A stretch of DNA of 64,000 bases. Source: Acidovorax sp. Leaf191. Its GTDB lineage: Bacteria > Pseudomonadota > Gammaproteobacteria > Burkholderiales > Burkholderiaceae_C. Position numbers and translations under genes: made by a program. This document shows, in pieces, positions 34,230 through 42,358 of the stretch (within the stretch, counting starts at the first letter, position 1; each line of letters begins with the position of its first letter). Under the pieces are notes generated by a model, which ran no database searches, was not told the DNA's origin, and worked only from the letters and a program-made list of their open reading frames with translations. The stretch covers positions 33,383 to 97,382 of the forward strand of contig NZ_LMPT01000006.1 of the NCBI RefSeq assembly GCF_001424425.1, given 5' to 3'.

Positions 34230-35452
34230 GCGGCGCCGGACGCGGATTCCACGACCATCAGGCCCGCCTCGCGGATGGCCGGGCTGCGCCAGTGCAGCCG
34301 CGCGGCATCGCCCGTGCCCCGCACATGGATGAGGTTGCCCCAGAACAGGCGGCGCAGTTCGTCGTCCTGCAGGTACGGGCGCGCGCGGCCCAGTTCGTCG
34401 GCCTGCAGCAGCTGGGCCAGGCGCTGGCGCGTGGCAGGGGCCTGTGCCAGCGGCAGCAGGGTCTGCCACAGGCGCGGGCTGCCGGCCAGGTGGCTGCGCA
34501 AGGCGGCAGAGCGGGCCTGCGCCTCATCAACGCCGTGGTCCACCAGCCATTGCAGGCCTTCTTCGAACAGCGCGGGGTGGCCGCCGCTCACGTCCTGCAA
34601 GGCCGCCAGCACGGACTGAGGCCAGGCCTGGTCGGGCCAGCGGTGGCGGGCCAGCAGCGTGAGGTCTTCGAGCGACGGGTCGGGCCAATGGTGGACCTGC
34701 GCGATGTTGAGCAGCGACAGGTCGCCGCTGCGGTATTTGAGGTCGGCCAGTGCCTCGCCGCCGCACAGCAGCAGGTGCAGGCGGCCGCTGTGCATCTCGC
34801 TCAGGCTGCGCAGGATGCCCGCCAGGGTCTCGCGCAGTGCGGGCGTGCCCTGCTCGAACCGGCTGACCAGGCAGAACAGGCGCTCGCCCGCAACCAGCCG
34901 GCGCTCCAGGGCGGATTCGAATTCATAGTCGGTGGCCACATCGCCCAGGCCGCACTGGCGGCCGATGGCGGCAAAGTATTCGGCCGGCACGGTGCTCACG
35001 CTGTAGGGCGGCTGGATGTGCAGCACCGCACCGTCTCCGTACTGCGCCTTGGCGCGCTGCAGCAGCTCTTGCCGGAACGGCGGCTGGCCCCAGTGTGCGG
35101 GCGACAGCAGCAGTGCGATGGCATAGGGCACGGCCTGCGCCAGTTGCGCGAACAGCCGGTCTTGAAAGGCGGCAAACGGCTGCGCTGCGCCGGCCGGCCC
35201 GGCCTGCAGCGGAAACTCGGGCTGCAAGCCCGCCGCGCTGAGCAGGCGGTTGGCCTCGGCCTCGGTCAGGCGCAGGTAGCGGGTGCAGGCCACCACCTTG
35301 TCGCGCGAGCGCGGGTTGGGTGCGGACAGGCCGTTGCGCCAGTTGTTGACCGCCTCGCGGCTCAGGCCGATCTCGGTGGCGACGCCGGAGGCGCTGGCGC
35401 GGATGCGCCGCATGTAGAGCGACAAAAGCTCAGCGAAGGAATCTTGGGCCAT
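34226..35452 (-). CDS. HTH protein with ATPase-like domain lacking Walker A
   Basis: A 408-residue cytoplasmic protein. Residues 1-70 form an Xre-type helix-turn-helix (ATEIGLSREAVNNWRNGLSAPN). The remainder resembles the AAA-like fold of the downstream ATPase: a first strand LLLSPAHWG with no GxxxxGKS, a strand LHLLLCGG, a lid-like GGHPALF and a C-terminal winged-helix-like ending HWRSPAIREA. Catalysis is therefore unlikely and it may be a regulatory pseudo-ATPase binding DNA. Its stop overlaps the ATPase start by four bases, giving translational coupling and near-equal amounts. I do not recognise a characterised homologue. Confidence 0.7.
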   Translation of the reverse strand: MAQDSFAELLSLYMRRIRASASGVATEIGLSREAVNNWRNGLSAPNPRSRDKVVACTRYLRLTEAEANRLLSAAGLQPEFPLQAGPAGAAQPFAAFQDRLFAQLAQAVPYAIALLLSPAHWGQPPFRQELLQRAKAQYGDGAVLHIQPPYSVSTVPAEYFAAIGRQCGLGDVATDYEFESALERRLVAGERLFCLVSRFEQGTPALRETLAGILRSLSEMHSGRLHLLLCGGEALADLKYRSGDLSLLNIAQVHHWPDPSLEDLTLLARHRWPDQAWPQSVLAALQDVSGGHPALFEEGLQWLVDHGVDEAQARSAALRSHLAGSPRLWQTLLPLAQAPATRQRLAQLLQADELGRARPYLQDDELRRLFWGNLIHVRGTGDAARLHWRSPAIREAGLMVVESASGAA

Positions 35453-35600
35453 GGACGGAAAAGGCGTGGGCGCACATGGGCGCGGGGCAAAGGGTCATGG
35501 ATAAGTAGATGAAGGGGCCGGCCGGCCCCTGCCGATTGTGATGGGCGCCGCAGCCGGCCGGCCCTGCAACGCGTCCCAGGTACACCCCGGGGCGGCAGCA

Positions 35601-36107
35601 TCACAGCAGCCGCTGCACCATGGGCCAGGCCTTGTGGCAGCCCAGGCCGCAGGCCACCAGCACCGGGCTGTACAGCGCCAGCGCGCCCACCACGGTCATC
35701 AGCCAGCCTGGCTCGTCGCCATCTTCGTCACCGCCAGCGGCGTCGGGCGGCTGCTTCTTGGCTTGCGGATTTTCTTCCGCGCCCTCCCCCTTCGTCTTCG
35801 CCTTGTCGGCCTTTTTCTTCTCTGAATCCGCGGGGCTGTCTCCGGTGATCTCTTGCACCAGCATCACCAGCACGACGGCCAGCGACGCGCCCAGGACAGC
35901 CAGGTAGCCGTACTGCCATCCGGCGCGCGGCAGGGGGTAGAAGTACCCGGCCAGCACCACGGCGGGCAGCAGGAAGAACGCGTGCATCAGCCCGCGGTAC
36001 CAGTGGATGCCGTCTTCGTTCTTCTCCAGCGCGCCCATGACCAGCCGGTAGGTGATGGCACCCAGCACGAAGATCAGCCCGCCCCACCATTCGATGTTTG
36101 TCAGCAT
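35601..36107 (-). CDS. Membrane protein with charged central linker (168 aa)
   Basis: A small membrane protein with probably four helices: near 7-25 (WGGLIFVLGAITYRLVMGAL), near 42-60, near 66-86 (LAVLGASLAVVLVMLVQEIT), and one near the C-terminus (LMTVVGALALYSPVLVACGL). Between helices three and four is a hydrophilic Lys/Glu/Asp-rich segment (EKKKADKAKTKGEGAEE). No family recognised. It lies 39 bases after the preceding gene and 148 before the HTH gene; it probably belongs to the cluster. The 148-base gap holds nothing I could name. Confidence 0.65.
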   Translation of the reverse strand: MLTNIEWWGGLIFVLGAITYRLVMGALEKNEDGIHWYRGLMHAFFLLPAVVLAGYFYPLPRAGWQYGYLAVLGASLAVVLVMLVQEITGDSPADSEKKKADKAKTKGEGAEENPQAKKQPPDAAGGDEDGDEPGWLMTVVGALALYSPVLVACGLGCHKAWPMVQRLL

Positions 36108-36146
36108 GTTGGAATCGCTCCCTCGTCGTCAGTCGTTGTGTTGTGT

Positions 36147-37100
36147 TCAGTGCGCGAGCAGCGGAGCGCCCGGGTCCTTGCGGGCCTGCGGGGTGATGGC
36201 CCCATCGTCGCCGGCCAGCGGCACGGTCTGCTGCGCCCCGCCGTCGCCCTCACCGTCGCCATCTCCATCGCCACCCTCGGCATCGCTGTCATCGTCATCC
36301 CCGTGGATGTCGTTGTATTCGCTCAGGATGTAGTACAGCGGCAGCACGATGGCCAGCACCAGGCCCAAGCCCAGCCACAGCCACAGGCCCTTGAACAGCA
36401 GCACGGTGACCACCGTGAAGGCGATGGCCTGCAGCAGGCCCTTGAATCCGGCGCGCAGCAGCAGCACGCCGATGAGGCCCTCCACCGGTGACTTGCCGTT
36501 CTTGCCCATGGAGCGGGCCATGTCGATGAAGGCCTGCGCGGCCTCTTGCGCTTCCTGCTTGCGCTCGGCCTCCTGCTGGCGCAGCTTGCTGACGGTGACG
36601 GGTTTGGCCGGGTCCTTGGAGTGGCAGTACGCGTCGTCGCCGCTGTCCTGCGAACTGCCGGCCTCGCTCGCGCCGTCGCGTTCATCCGCCGGCTCCACCA
36701 CCACGCGCCACTGCGGGCACGCTTTGAAAAACGCCGCGCGTGATACCCACTGGCCCTGGTGGAAGTGCATGCGCTCGGTCTCGCCCACCTGGTCGTAGAA
36801 CACCTCCAGCACTGCCGACTGCAGGCCGTGGGCGAAGAGGGCTTCCAGGGCGCGCAGGGGCAGGTCGTCGTGGGTGCCGGTGTCAAAGCGCAGCAGCAGG
36901 TGGGTGCGCTCGGCCGACACCTGCTGGTTGAACCATTGCGCGTCCCACAGCGCGCCCAGGTCCACGCCGCCCAGCTTGTCGGCCCAGCGCTCGGCCTGAT
37001 CGGTGTTGTCGGCCACCAGGTACTGGTAGACCAGCTGAAAGGTCTTGAGCTTGATCGGGTCTTCGAAGAACAGGTGCAGGGTATGGGCGTTTTGCGACAT
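36147..37100 (-). CDS. Cytosolic-domain/membrane protein with acidic tail (317 aa)
   Basis: First gene of the six-gene cluster. Start ATG 37098-37100 (MSQNAHTLHLFFEDP) is preferred over 37148. Residues 1-140 form an unrecognised globular domain (ending SRAAFFKACPQWRV). A coiled-coil-like helix follows (SKLRQQEAERKQEAQEAAQA), then two membrane helices (around 215-265, GLLQAIAFTVVTVLLF and LWLGLGLVLAIVLPLYYIL), then a very acidic Asp/Gly/Glu tail (DDDDSDAEGGDGDGDG). No catalytic motif. The acidic tail may bind metal or basic partners; this is speculation. Confidence 0.65.
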   Translation of the reverse strand: MSQNAHTLHLFFEDPIKLKTFQLVYQYLVADNTDQAERWADKLGGVDLGALWDAQWFNQQVSAERTHLLLRFDTGTHDDLPLRALEALFAHGLQSAVLEVFYDQVGETERMHFHQGQWVSRAAFFKACPQWRVVVEPADERDGASEAGSSQDSGDDAYCHSKDPAKPVTVSKLRQQEAERKQEAQEAAQAFIDMARSMGKNGKSPVEGLIGVLLLRAGFKGLLQAIAFTVVTVLLFKGLWLWLGLGLVLAIVLPLYYILSEYNDIHGDDDDSDAEGGDGDGDGEGDGGAQQTVPLAGDDGAITPQARKDPGAPLLAH

Positions 37101-37472
37101 GGTTCGGCGGATGCAGGCAGTCGATGAAAGGTTCGCGTTGGAGTGCACGAATTGTTACAGGCTCTGGAGCCCCCGTCCCTCTCGGTCTTGTCCATGCCGA
37201 CCACCGGGCACTTGACGCGGTGTCAACCGCCCTGCCCTGCGAGCCGCCGGCCCAGGCCGATGCCATGCGCCCACGGAGTCCCGCGCGTTACCCAAGCGCG
37301 CCGCCGTGGGCCCGCGCCAGCCGCTGCGTCATGCATACTCGACGGCTGCCCGCCGCGGCCAGCCTGACCGGCCATGCGGCCGCAGGCTGCGACCAGCGCG
37401 GGCTGCGACGATCAGGCGCCAGACGCCGGGCTCCGGGCCTGGACCACCACAAAACACTGAGGGAGATTCACC
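37101..37472. other. Divergent intergenic region, cluster/PhnD-like gene
   Basis: About 370 GC-rich bases with no gene I accept. TTGAC-GCGGT-GTCAA at 37212-37226 is a perfect 5-base-arm dyad and the only candidate operator. Promoters for both the six-gene cluster and the binding-protein gene must lie here. Confidence 0.5.
37212..37226. promoter_or_regulatory. Dyad TTGAC-N5-GTCAA upstream of the six-gene cluster
   Basis: Perfect palindromic arms of five bases, 112 bases upstream of the first cluster gene. It could be bound by the cluster's HTH protein. Short enough to occur by chance. Confidence 0.3.
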
Positions 37473-38492
37473 ATGCGTTCCCACGCCCGCTCCGGCGCAC
37501 TTTGGCTGTACACCACGCTCACGCTCGGCCCGGTGGCCGTGCAGGCCCAGACCGACGCTGCCACCACGCCCCAGGCCCGCGCAGCCGCTGCCCGCGCCGC
37601 GGCAGCCCCGGCCCCCGCCTTCAGCGGCCCGCGCGAAAAGCTGGTGGTGGCCATGCCCAAGACCTATGCCAAGAGCGAGACGATGCTGCTGTGGGGCGAC
37701 TACTTCAACCACCTGGCGCGCTGCGGCAACATCGACCTTCAGAACCTGCAGGGCGAGTCGCTGGAGCGCAGCACCAACATCGACGTGCTGCCCGAGAAGG
37801 ACCTCATCGACAACCTGATCACGGGCAAGGCCCAGCTGGCCCAGGTCAACCCCGGCCTGGTGCCGCAGCTCATCGCAGCCGGCCAGCCCGCGCCGTTCGG
37901 CGTGCCGGGCAACAAGGCCAGCGGGCAGCGCAATTCGTACAAGCTGATCCTGATCGCGCGGGTGGACAGCCCGTTCACCAAGCCGCAGGACCTGGTGGGC
38001 AAGAAGATCGCGCACACCACGCCCACGTCCAACTCCGGCAACCTGGCGCCGCGCGCGCTGTTCCCGGCCATCGGCCTGGTGCCGGACCAGAACTACGAGG
38101 TGGTGTTCTCCAACGGCCACGAGCGCTCGGTGACCGGGGTGATGCACGGCTTCTACCCCGCCGCTGCGGTGGCCAGCGACCTGTACCAGCGCATGGTGGT
38201 CAAGGGCGATGTGAAGGGGTCGAGCATTCGCACGCTGTGGGAGAGCCCGCCCTTCATGACCGAGACCTGGACCCTGGGCAAGGACGTGCCGCCCGAGCTG
38301 CAGGCGCGGGTCAAGAAGTGCTCGTACGGCTACAGCTTCTCGCCCAAGCTGCGCCAGCTGCTGCCGGGCAACGACACCTTTTTGCCCATCAACTTCGAGC
38401 GCGACTTTGCCACCGTGATGGAGGTCTACAACAAGACCGCGAAAGCGGCGCAGGCCGGCAAGCCCGCCGCTGCGACTGCACCCAAGCCCTGA
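37473..38492 (+). CDS. PhnD-like periplasmic substrate-binding protein
   Basis: A 339-residue protein with an N-terminal signal peptide (LWLYTTLTLGPVAVQAQ) and an Ala-rich linker, then a PhnD/SsuA-type binding fold. The motif HTTPTSNSGNLAPRALF (about residues 187-203) is the family's typical ligand-loop Ser/Thr cluster, as in phosphonate/phosphite-binding proteins. No ABC permease or ATPase gene is adjacent, so it may be a sensory or orphan protein. The extra cysteines (RCGNI, KKCSYG) could form a disulfide. Ligand unknown, most likely an oxyanion. Confidence 0.75.
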   Translation: MRSHARSGALWLYTTLTLGPVAVQAQTDAATTPQARAAAARAAAAPAPAFSGPREKLVVAMPKTYAKSETMLLWGDYFNHLARCGNIDLQNLQGESLERSTNIDVLPEKDLIDNLITGKAQLAQVNPGLVPQLIAAGQPAPFGVPGNKASGQRNSYKLILIARVDSPFTKPQDLVGKKIAHTTPTSNSGNLAPRALFPAIGLVPDQNYEVVFSNGHERSVTGVMHGFYPAAAVASDLYQRMVVKGDVKGSSIRTLWESPPFMTETWTLGKDVPPELQARVKKCSYGYSFSPKLRQLLPGNDTFLPINFERDFATVMEVYNKTAKAAQAGKPAAATAPKP

Positions 38493-38540
38493 GTCAGCCA
38501 GCCCGGTGCGCCGCGCAGCGCAACCGGTGCAACCGGCACT

Positions 38541-39107
38541 TCACGGCGCCTGCAGTGGCACGCGCTGCTCGATGAGCGCGCGGGCCTCGGGCGCGAGGAT
38601 GGACTTGGGGACCATGAGGCACACGGCGTTGTCCACGAACAGGAACACCAAGGTCTCGCTCTCCTGCCGGTGCTTGAACCCGGCCCATTGCCACAGGGTA
38701 TGGGCCGCGTAGGACCGCTGCTCGATGCAGTCCTCCCGCACATCCAGCGTCTGGGGCGCGAGGCAGTAGCCATCGTCTTCGAACATGGCCTGCTGCAGGG
38801 AGCCGCTACCGCTGCGGACCAGCGCCCAGAATGCCAACGCGCCGACCACGATGCCCACGGCCCCCATGGCCAGATGGGTGCCCATGTCCGGCAAGGACTC
38901 CAGCCAGCGGAACAGGAACACCAGCGGCACCACGGAGACGCCCCACAGCACCAGCGGCAGCCACCACCGTCCGGGGTCGTCGTTGGATGGACCCCCTTTG
39001 CCGCCAGCGCGAGCGCCATCACCGCGCCGCAGTTGGGCCTTGGCCTGGGCGACGATGCGTTTTTGCAGATCGGCGTAGTCGCCACGGGTAAGGGAAAAGG
39101 AGGGCAT
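38541..39107 (-). CDS. YcxB-like membrane protein
   Basis: A 188-residue protein with two membrane helices near residues 48-66 (WWLPLVLWGVSVVPLVFLF) and 78-96, followed by a cytoplasmic domain ending in the typical YcxB pattern: TLWQWAGFKHRQESETLVFLF and DNAVCLMVPKSIL. The function of the family is unknown. It converges with the PhnD-like gene (48 bases between stops). Upstream are about 190 bases to leuD with no recognised element. Confidence 0.75.
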   Translation of the reverse strand: MPSFSLTRGDYADLQKRIVAQAKAQLRRGDGARAGGKGGPSNDDPGRWWLPLVLWGVSVVPLVFLFRWLESLPDMGTHLAMGAVGIVVGALAFWALVRSGSGSLQQAMFEDDGYCLAPQTLDVREDCIEQRSYAAHTLWQWAGFKHRQESETLVFLFVDNAVCLMVPKSILAPEARALIEQRVPLQAP

Positions 39108-39301
39108 GGGTGGGGATGAAGGCGTGAGGAGCCGCCACTATAGGGGGCGCCCACGGCGCACCGGTGCAGGCGGCCGCCATCGGCACACAACCTGGCACCA
39201 CATCACGCCATCTTGCAGCGCCCCACACCCGGCGCCTACCGGCGTGCACCCGCGCACACCGACACTAGGTCACAGCGGCGGGCAGCGCCCGCGCTGGGTG
39301 G

Positions 39302-39967
39302 TCATGCCCCCAGGCGGTCCCGCGTCAACCGCGCCACATCGCGCACCCAGGGCTGCGCGGACCAGTGCTGCGCGGCAAAGGCATCGATCCGGTCCCGGTA
39401 GGTGAGCGACGCGCCGATCACATCCAGCCCGTCGAGGAACATCCGCCGGTGCCGCTCGGAGATGGTGAACGGCGCGCTGTGGCCCGCCGTGCGCACCTGG
39501 CGCTGCGCCACGTCGATCTCGATGGCCAGCGGCCCTGCCGCGGCGCGTGCCTCGTGCATGAAAGCCTGGGCGTCGGCCTCGGTCACCATGGCCAGCAGCA
39601 GGCGGTTGTTCATGGCGTTGGAGTAGAAGATCTCGCCAAAGCTCGACGCGACCACGGCCTGGAAGCCGTACTGCTGCATGCCCCACACGGCATGCTCGCG
39701 GCTGGAGCCGCAGCCGTAGTTGCTGCCGGCCAGCAGTACGTCGGTGCCGGCAAACGCTGGCTGGTTGAGCACGAAGTCTTCTCGTGGCTGCCCGGCGCCA
39801 TCAAAGCGCAGGTCGTACAGCAGGCCCGGCGCCAGGCCCGATTTGTCGATGCCGCGCAGGAACTGCTTGGGCATGATCTGGTCGGTGTCGAGGTTGGCGA
39901 TGTCGAGCACGGCGGCGTGGCCGCGCACGGTGGTGTGGTCGTGCTTGTGGTTATGGTCCGCGCTCAT
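39302..39967 (-). CDS. leuD: 3-isopropylmalate dehydratase small subunit-like protein
   Basis: A 221-residue small subunit of the aconitase-like isopropylmalate isomerase family. Signatures: NLDTDQIMPKQFL near the N-terminus, GSNYGCGSSREHAVW (the swivelling-domain substrate loop) and ASSFGEIFYSNAMNN. LeuC and LeuD together move a hydroxyl group on a 2-alkylmalate using a 4Fe-4S cluster. The start overlaps the leuC stop by four bases. Here leuB, leuA and asd are absent and the partners are a dehalogenase-like hydrolase and a Bug protein, so a catabolic or alternative malate-like substrate (citraconate, maleate or dimethylmaleate type) is more likely than leucine synthesis. Confidence 0.88.
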   Translation of the reverse strand: MSADHNHKHDHTTVRGHAAVLDIANLDTDQIMPKQFLRGIDKSGLAPGLLYDLRFDGAGQPREDFVLNQPAFAGTDVLLAGSNYGCGSSREHAVWGMQQYGFQAVVASSFGEIFYSNAMNNRLLLAMVTEADAQAFMHEARAAAGPLAIEIDVAQRQVRTAGHSAPFTISERHRRMFLDGLDVIGASLTYRDRIDAFAAQHWSAQPWVRDVARLTRDRLGA

Positions 39968-41388
39968 GCGGTCACCTCCAGGGTTCTAACGTCAATGATG
40001 CAGCCGGTGACGGCAGCGGCGGCGGCCATGGCCGGGCTCATCAGGTGGGTGATGGCGCCACGGCCCTGGCGGCCCTCGAAGTTGCGGTTGGTGGTGGAGG
40101 CGCAGCGCTGGCCGGGGGCCAGCACGTCGTCGTTCATCGCCAGGCACATGGAGCAGCCGGGCTGGCGCCACTCAAAGCCCGCGGCCACCAGGCGCGCGGC
40201 GATGCCTTCGGCCTCGGCCTGGGCCTTCACCGCCCCCGAGCCGGGCACGACCATGGCGCGCACGCCGTGGGCCACATGGCGGTGGCCGACGACGCGGTCC
40301 ACCTCGCGCAAATCCTCGATGCGGGCGTTGGTGCACGAGCCGATGAACACATGCTGTACCGGCACGCCCGCCAGCGGCTGGCCAGCGGACAGCGCCGTGT
40401 AGCGCAGGGCCTGCTCGGCACTGCTGCGCTGCACGGCATCGGCGATGTCTTCGGGCCGTGGCACGGTGGCGTGGATGGCCATGGCCTGGTCGGGGCTGGT
40501 GCCCCAGGTGACGAACGGGGCCACCTCGGCCGCGTCGAACACATGCTCCACGTCGAACGCGGCGCCCGCGTCGCTGCGCAGCGTGGCCCAGTGGGCCAGG
40601 GCCTGCGTGCGCATGTCGCCGGTAATGTCGGGGGCCTTGGCCAGCACGTAGTCGATGGCGGTGGCATCGGGTGCGATCAGCGCGCCGCGCGCACCCGCCT
40701 CCACCGCCATGTTGCACAGCGTGAAGCGCGCCTCCACCGACAGCGCGGTGATGGCGCTGCCGCAGAACTCCACCACGTAGCCGCGTGCGCCCTGCGCGCC
40801 GATGCGGCTGATGACCATGAGGATCAGGTCCTTGGCCGTGGTGCCCATGGGCAGCACGCCGTCCACGCGAATGCGCATGTCCTTGGCGAGGCGGTAGACC
40901 AGGGTCTGCGTGGCCAGCACGTGCTCGACCTCGGACGTGCCGATGCCGAAGCCCAAGGCGCCCAGGGCGCCGTACGTGGTGGTGTGGCTGTCGCCGCAGA
41001 TGATGACCATGCCCGGGCGCACCATGCCGTGTTCGGGCGCGATCACATGCTCGATGCCCTGCAGCGGGTCGTTGGTGTCGAACAGCGGGATGCCGTGGCG
41101 GTCGCAGTTGGCCTTGAGGTTGCTGGCCTGCAGGGCCGAGGGCGGGTCCTGGATGGTGCGCCAGCGCACCGGGTGCGTGGGGATGATGTGGCTCACCACC
41201 GCCACGTTCTGCCCTGGCACGGGCACGCCGCGCCCGGCCTCGTGCAGGCCGGCGAAGGCCTGGGGACTGGTGTATTCGTTCATCAGGTGCAGGTCGCAAA
41301 AGAGCAGCACGTTCTGTTCATCGAGAACGGTCACAGTGTGCGATGCGACCAGCTTCTGGTAGAGCGTGGTGGGGGTGGTCATGGTCAT
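39964..41388 (-). CDS. leuC: 3-isopropylmalate dehydratase large subunit-like protein
   Basis: A 474-residue large subunit of the aconitase superfamily. The 4Fe-4S cysteines are recognisable in IGSCTNARIEDL and in PGCSMCLAMN; HLMNEYTSPQAFAGL and ICGDSHTTTYGALGALGFGI are typical LeuC blocks. Its length is normal for LeuC (about 465-475). It pairs with leuD by overlap and is preceded at 39 bases by the hydrolase gene. The organism probably has another leuCDB set for leucine synthesis; this cannot be seen here. Likely substrate a C4-C6 hydroxy-diacid. Confidence 0.9.
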   Translation of the reverse strand: MTMTTPTTLYQKLVASHTVTVLDEQNVLLFCDLHLMNEYTSPQAFAGLHEAGRGVPVPGQNVAVVSHIIPTHPVRWRTIQDPPSALQASNLKANCDRHGIPLFDTNDPLQGIEHVIAPEHGMVRPGMVIICGDSHTTTYGALGALGFGIGTSEVEHVLATQTLVYRLAKDMRIRVDGVLPMGTTAKDLILMVISRIGAQGARGYVVEFCGSAITALSVEARFTLCNMAVEAGARGALIAPDATAIDYVLAKAPDITGDMRTQALAHWATLRSDAGAAFDVEHVFDAAEVAPFVTWGTSPDQAMAIHATVPRPEDIADAVQRSSAEQALRYTALSAGQPLAGVPVQHVFIGSCTNARIEDLREVDRVVGHRHVAHGVRAMVVPGSGAVKAQAEAEGIAARLVAAGFEWRQPGCSMCLAMNDDVLAPGQRCASTTNRNFEGRQGRGAITHLMSPAMAAAAAVTGCIIDVRTLEVTA

Positions 41389-41427
41389 CGTGGTGGGTGT
41401 GGGTGCGGATGCGGATGCGCGTGCGGG

Positions 41428-42333
41428 CTATCGGCCGGCCAGCAGGAAAGGCAGCGCCGCGTCGAGCAGCGCATCGGGGGCCTCTTCGGCGATGTAGTGG
41501 CCGCAGGGCAGCGCATGGCCGCGCACGTCGGCCGCCACGCGCTGCCACTCCTTGAGCGGCTCGAAGCACTGGTGCACCACGCCCTGCTCGCCCCACAGGG
41601 CCAGCAGCGGCACGGCCAGTTGGCGGCCCGCGTCGCGGTCGGCCCGGTCGTGCACCAGGTCGATGCCGGCGGCGGCGCGGTAGTCCTCGCACACGCCGTG
41701 GGCCGTACCGGGCAGGCCCAGGCAGCGCACGTACTCGGCCAGGGCCCGGGGGTCGAACGGGGCCAGGCCCGCGCTGCGCCGGCCCATCACGTCGCGCACA
41801 TAGGCGGCGGGGTCGGCTTCGATCAGCCGCTCGGGCAGCGGCGCGGGCTGGATCAAGAAGAACCAGTGCCAGTAGGCACGGGCGAAGGCGTTGCTGGTCT
41901 GCTCGTACATGGCCAGCGTGGGTGCGATGTCCAGCATCACCAAACGCTGCACGGCCGACGGGTGGTCCGCCGCCAGGCGGTGCGCCACGCGCGCGCCCCG
42001 GTCGTGGGCCAGCACGGTGAAGCGCGGGTGGCCCAGGTGCTGCATCACGGCCAGCATGTCGGCAGCCATGGTGCGCTTGCTGTAGAGCGCATGCTCCGCA
42101 TCGCCGGCGGGTTTGGCCGAGTCGCCATAGCCCCGCAGGTCCGCGAGCACCAGCGTGAAGTGCTGGGCCAGCACCGGCGCCACCTTGTGCCAGATGGCCG
42201 AGGTCTGCGGGTGCCCGTGCAGCAGCAGCAGGGCCGGGCCCGTGCCGCCGACCAGCGCGTGGATGTGCTGGCCGTCGGGCGTGGGCACGCGATGGGCGTT
42301 GAAGCCAGGGAAAAGCGGAGTCGTCGTGGTCAT
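41428..42333 (-). CDS. Haloacetate dehalogenase-like alpha/beta hydrolase
   Basis: A 301-residue alpha/beta hydrolase whose key residues line up with fluoroacetate dehalogenase almost position for position: nucleophile Asp111 in AHDRGARVAHR, Arg112 and Arg115 for the carboxylate, Asp135 in VMLDIAP, His279 in CGHYIAEEAP, and the halide pocket His156-Trp157 in YWHWFFLIQP with Tyr218. Thus it probably hydrolyses a 2-haloacid, or its product is used as a related hydroxy acid. The oxyanion HGHP (39-42) fits. It is the second gene of the Bug-hydrolase-leuC-leuD operon. Substrate range needs measurement. Confidence 0.85.
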   Translation of the reverse strand: MTTTTPLFPGFNAHRVPTPDGQHIHALVGGTGPALLLLHGHPQTSAIWHKVAPVLAQHFTLVLADLRGYGDSAKPAGDAEHALYSKRTMAADMLAVMQHLGHPRFTVLAHDRGARVAHRLAADHPSAVQRLVMLDIAPTLAMYEQTSNAFARAYWHWFFLIQPAPLPERLIEADPAAYVRDVMGRRSAGLAPFDPRALAEYVRCLGLPGTAHGVCEDYRAAAGIDLVHDRADRDAGRQLAVPLLALWGEQGVVHQCFEPLKEWQRVAADVRGHALPCGHYIAEEAPDALLDAALPFLLAGR

Positions 42334-42358
42334 GGTGTCATTGGAATTCCGGCGGGGC

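Noticed and set aside
32019..34619. 866-codon plus-strand frame opposite the membrane ATPase
   Set aside because: Shadow of the ATPase frame: Gln/Ala/Arg-rich without domains, while the minus strand has Walker A and B.
29087..37100. Type VI secretion or phage-tail cluster
   Set aside because: No sheath, Hcp, VgrG, ClpV-type or baseplate motifs; the only ATPase has a STAND/AAA layout with membrane helices.
39302..41388. Ordinary leucine biosynthesis leuCD
   Set aside because: No leuA, leuB or asd is adjacent and the operon has Bug and dehalogenase-like genes with LysR; a catabolic role is more likely, though leucine function is not excluded.
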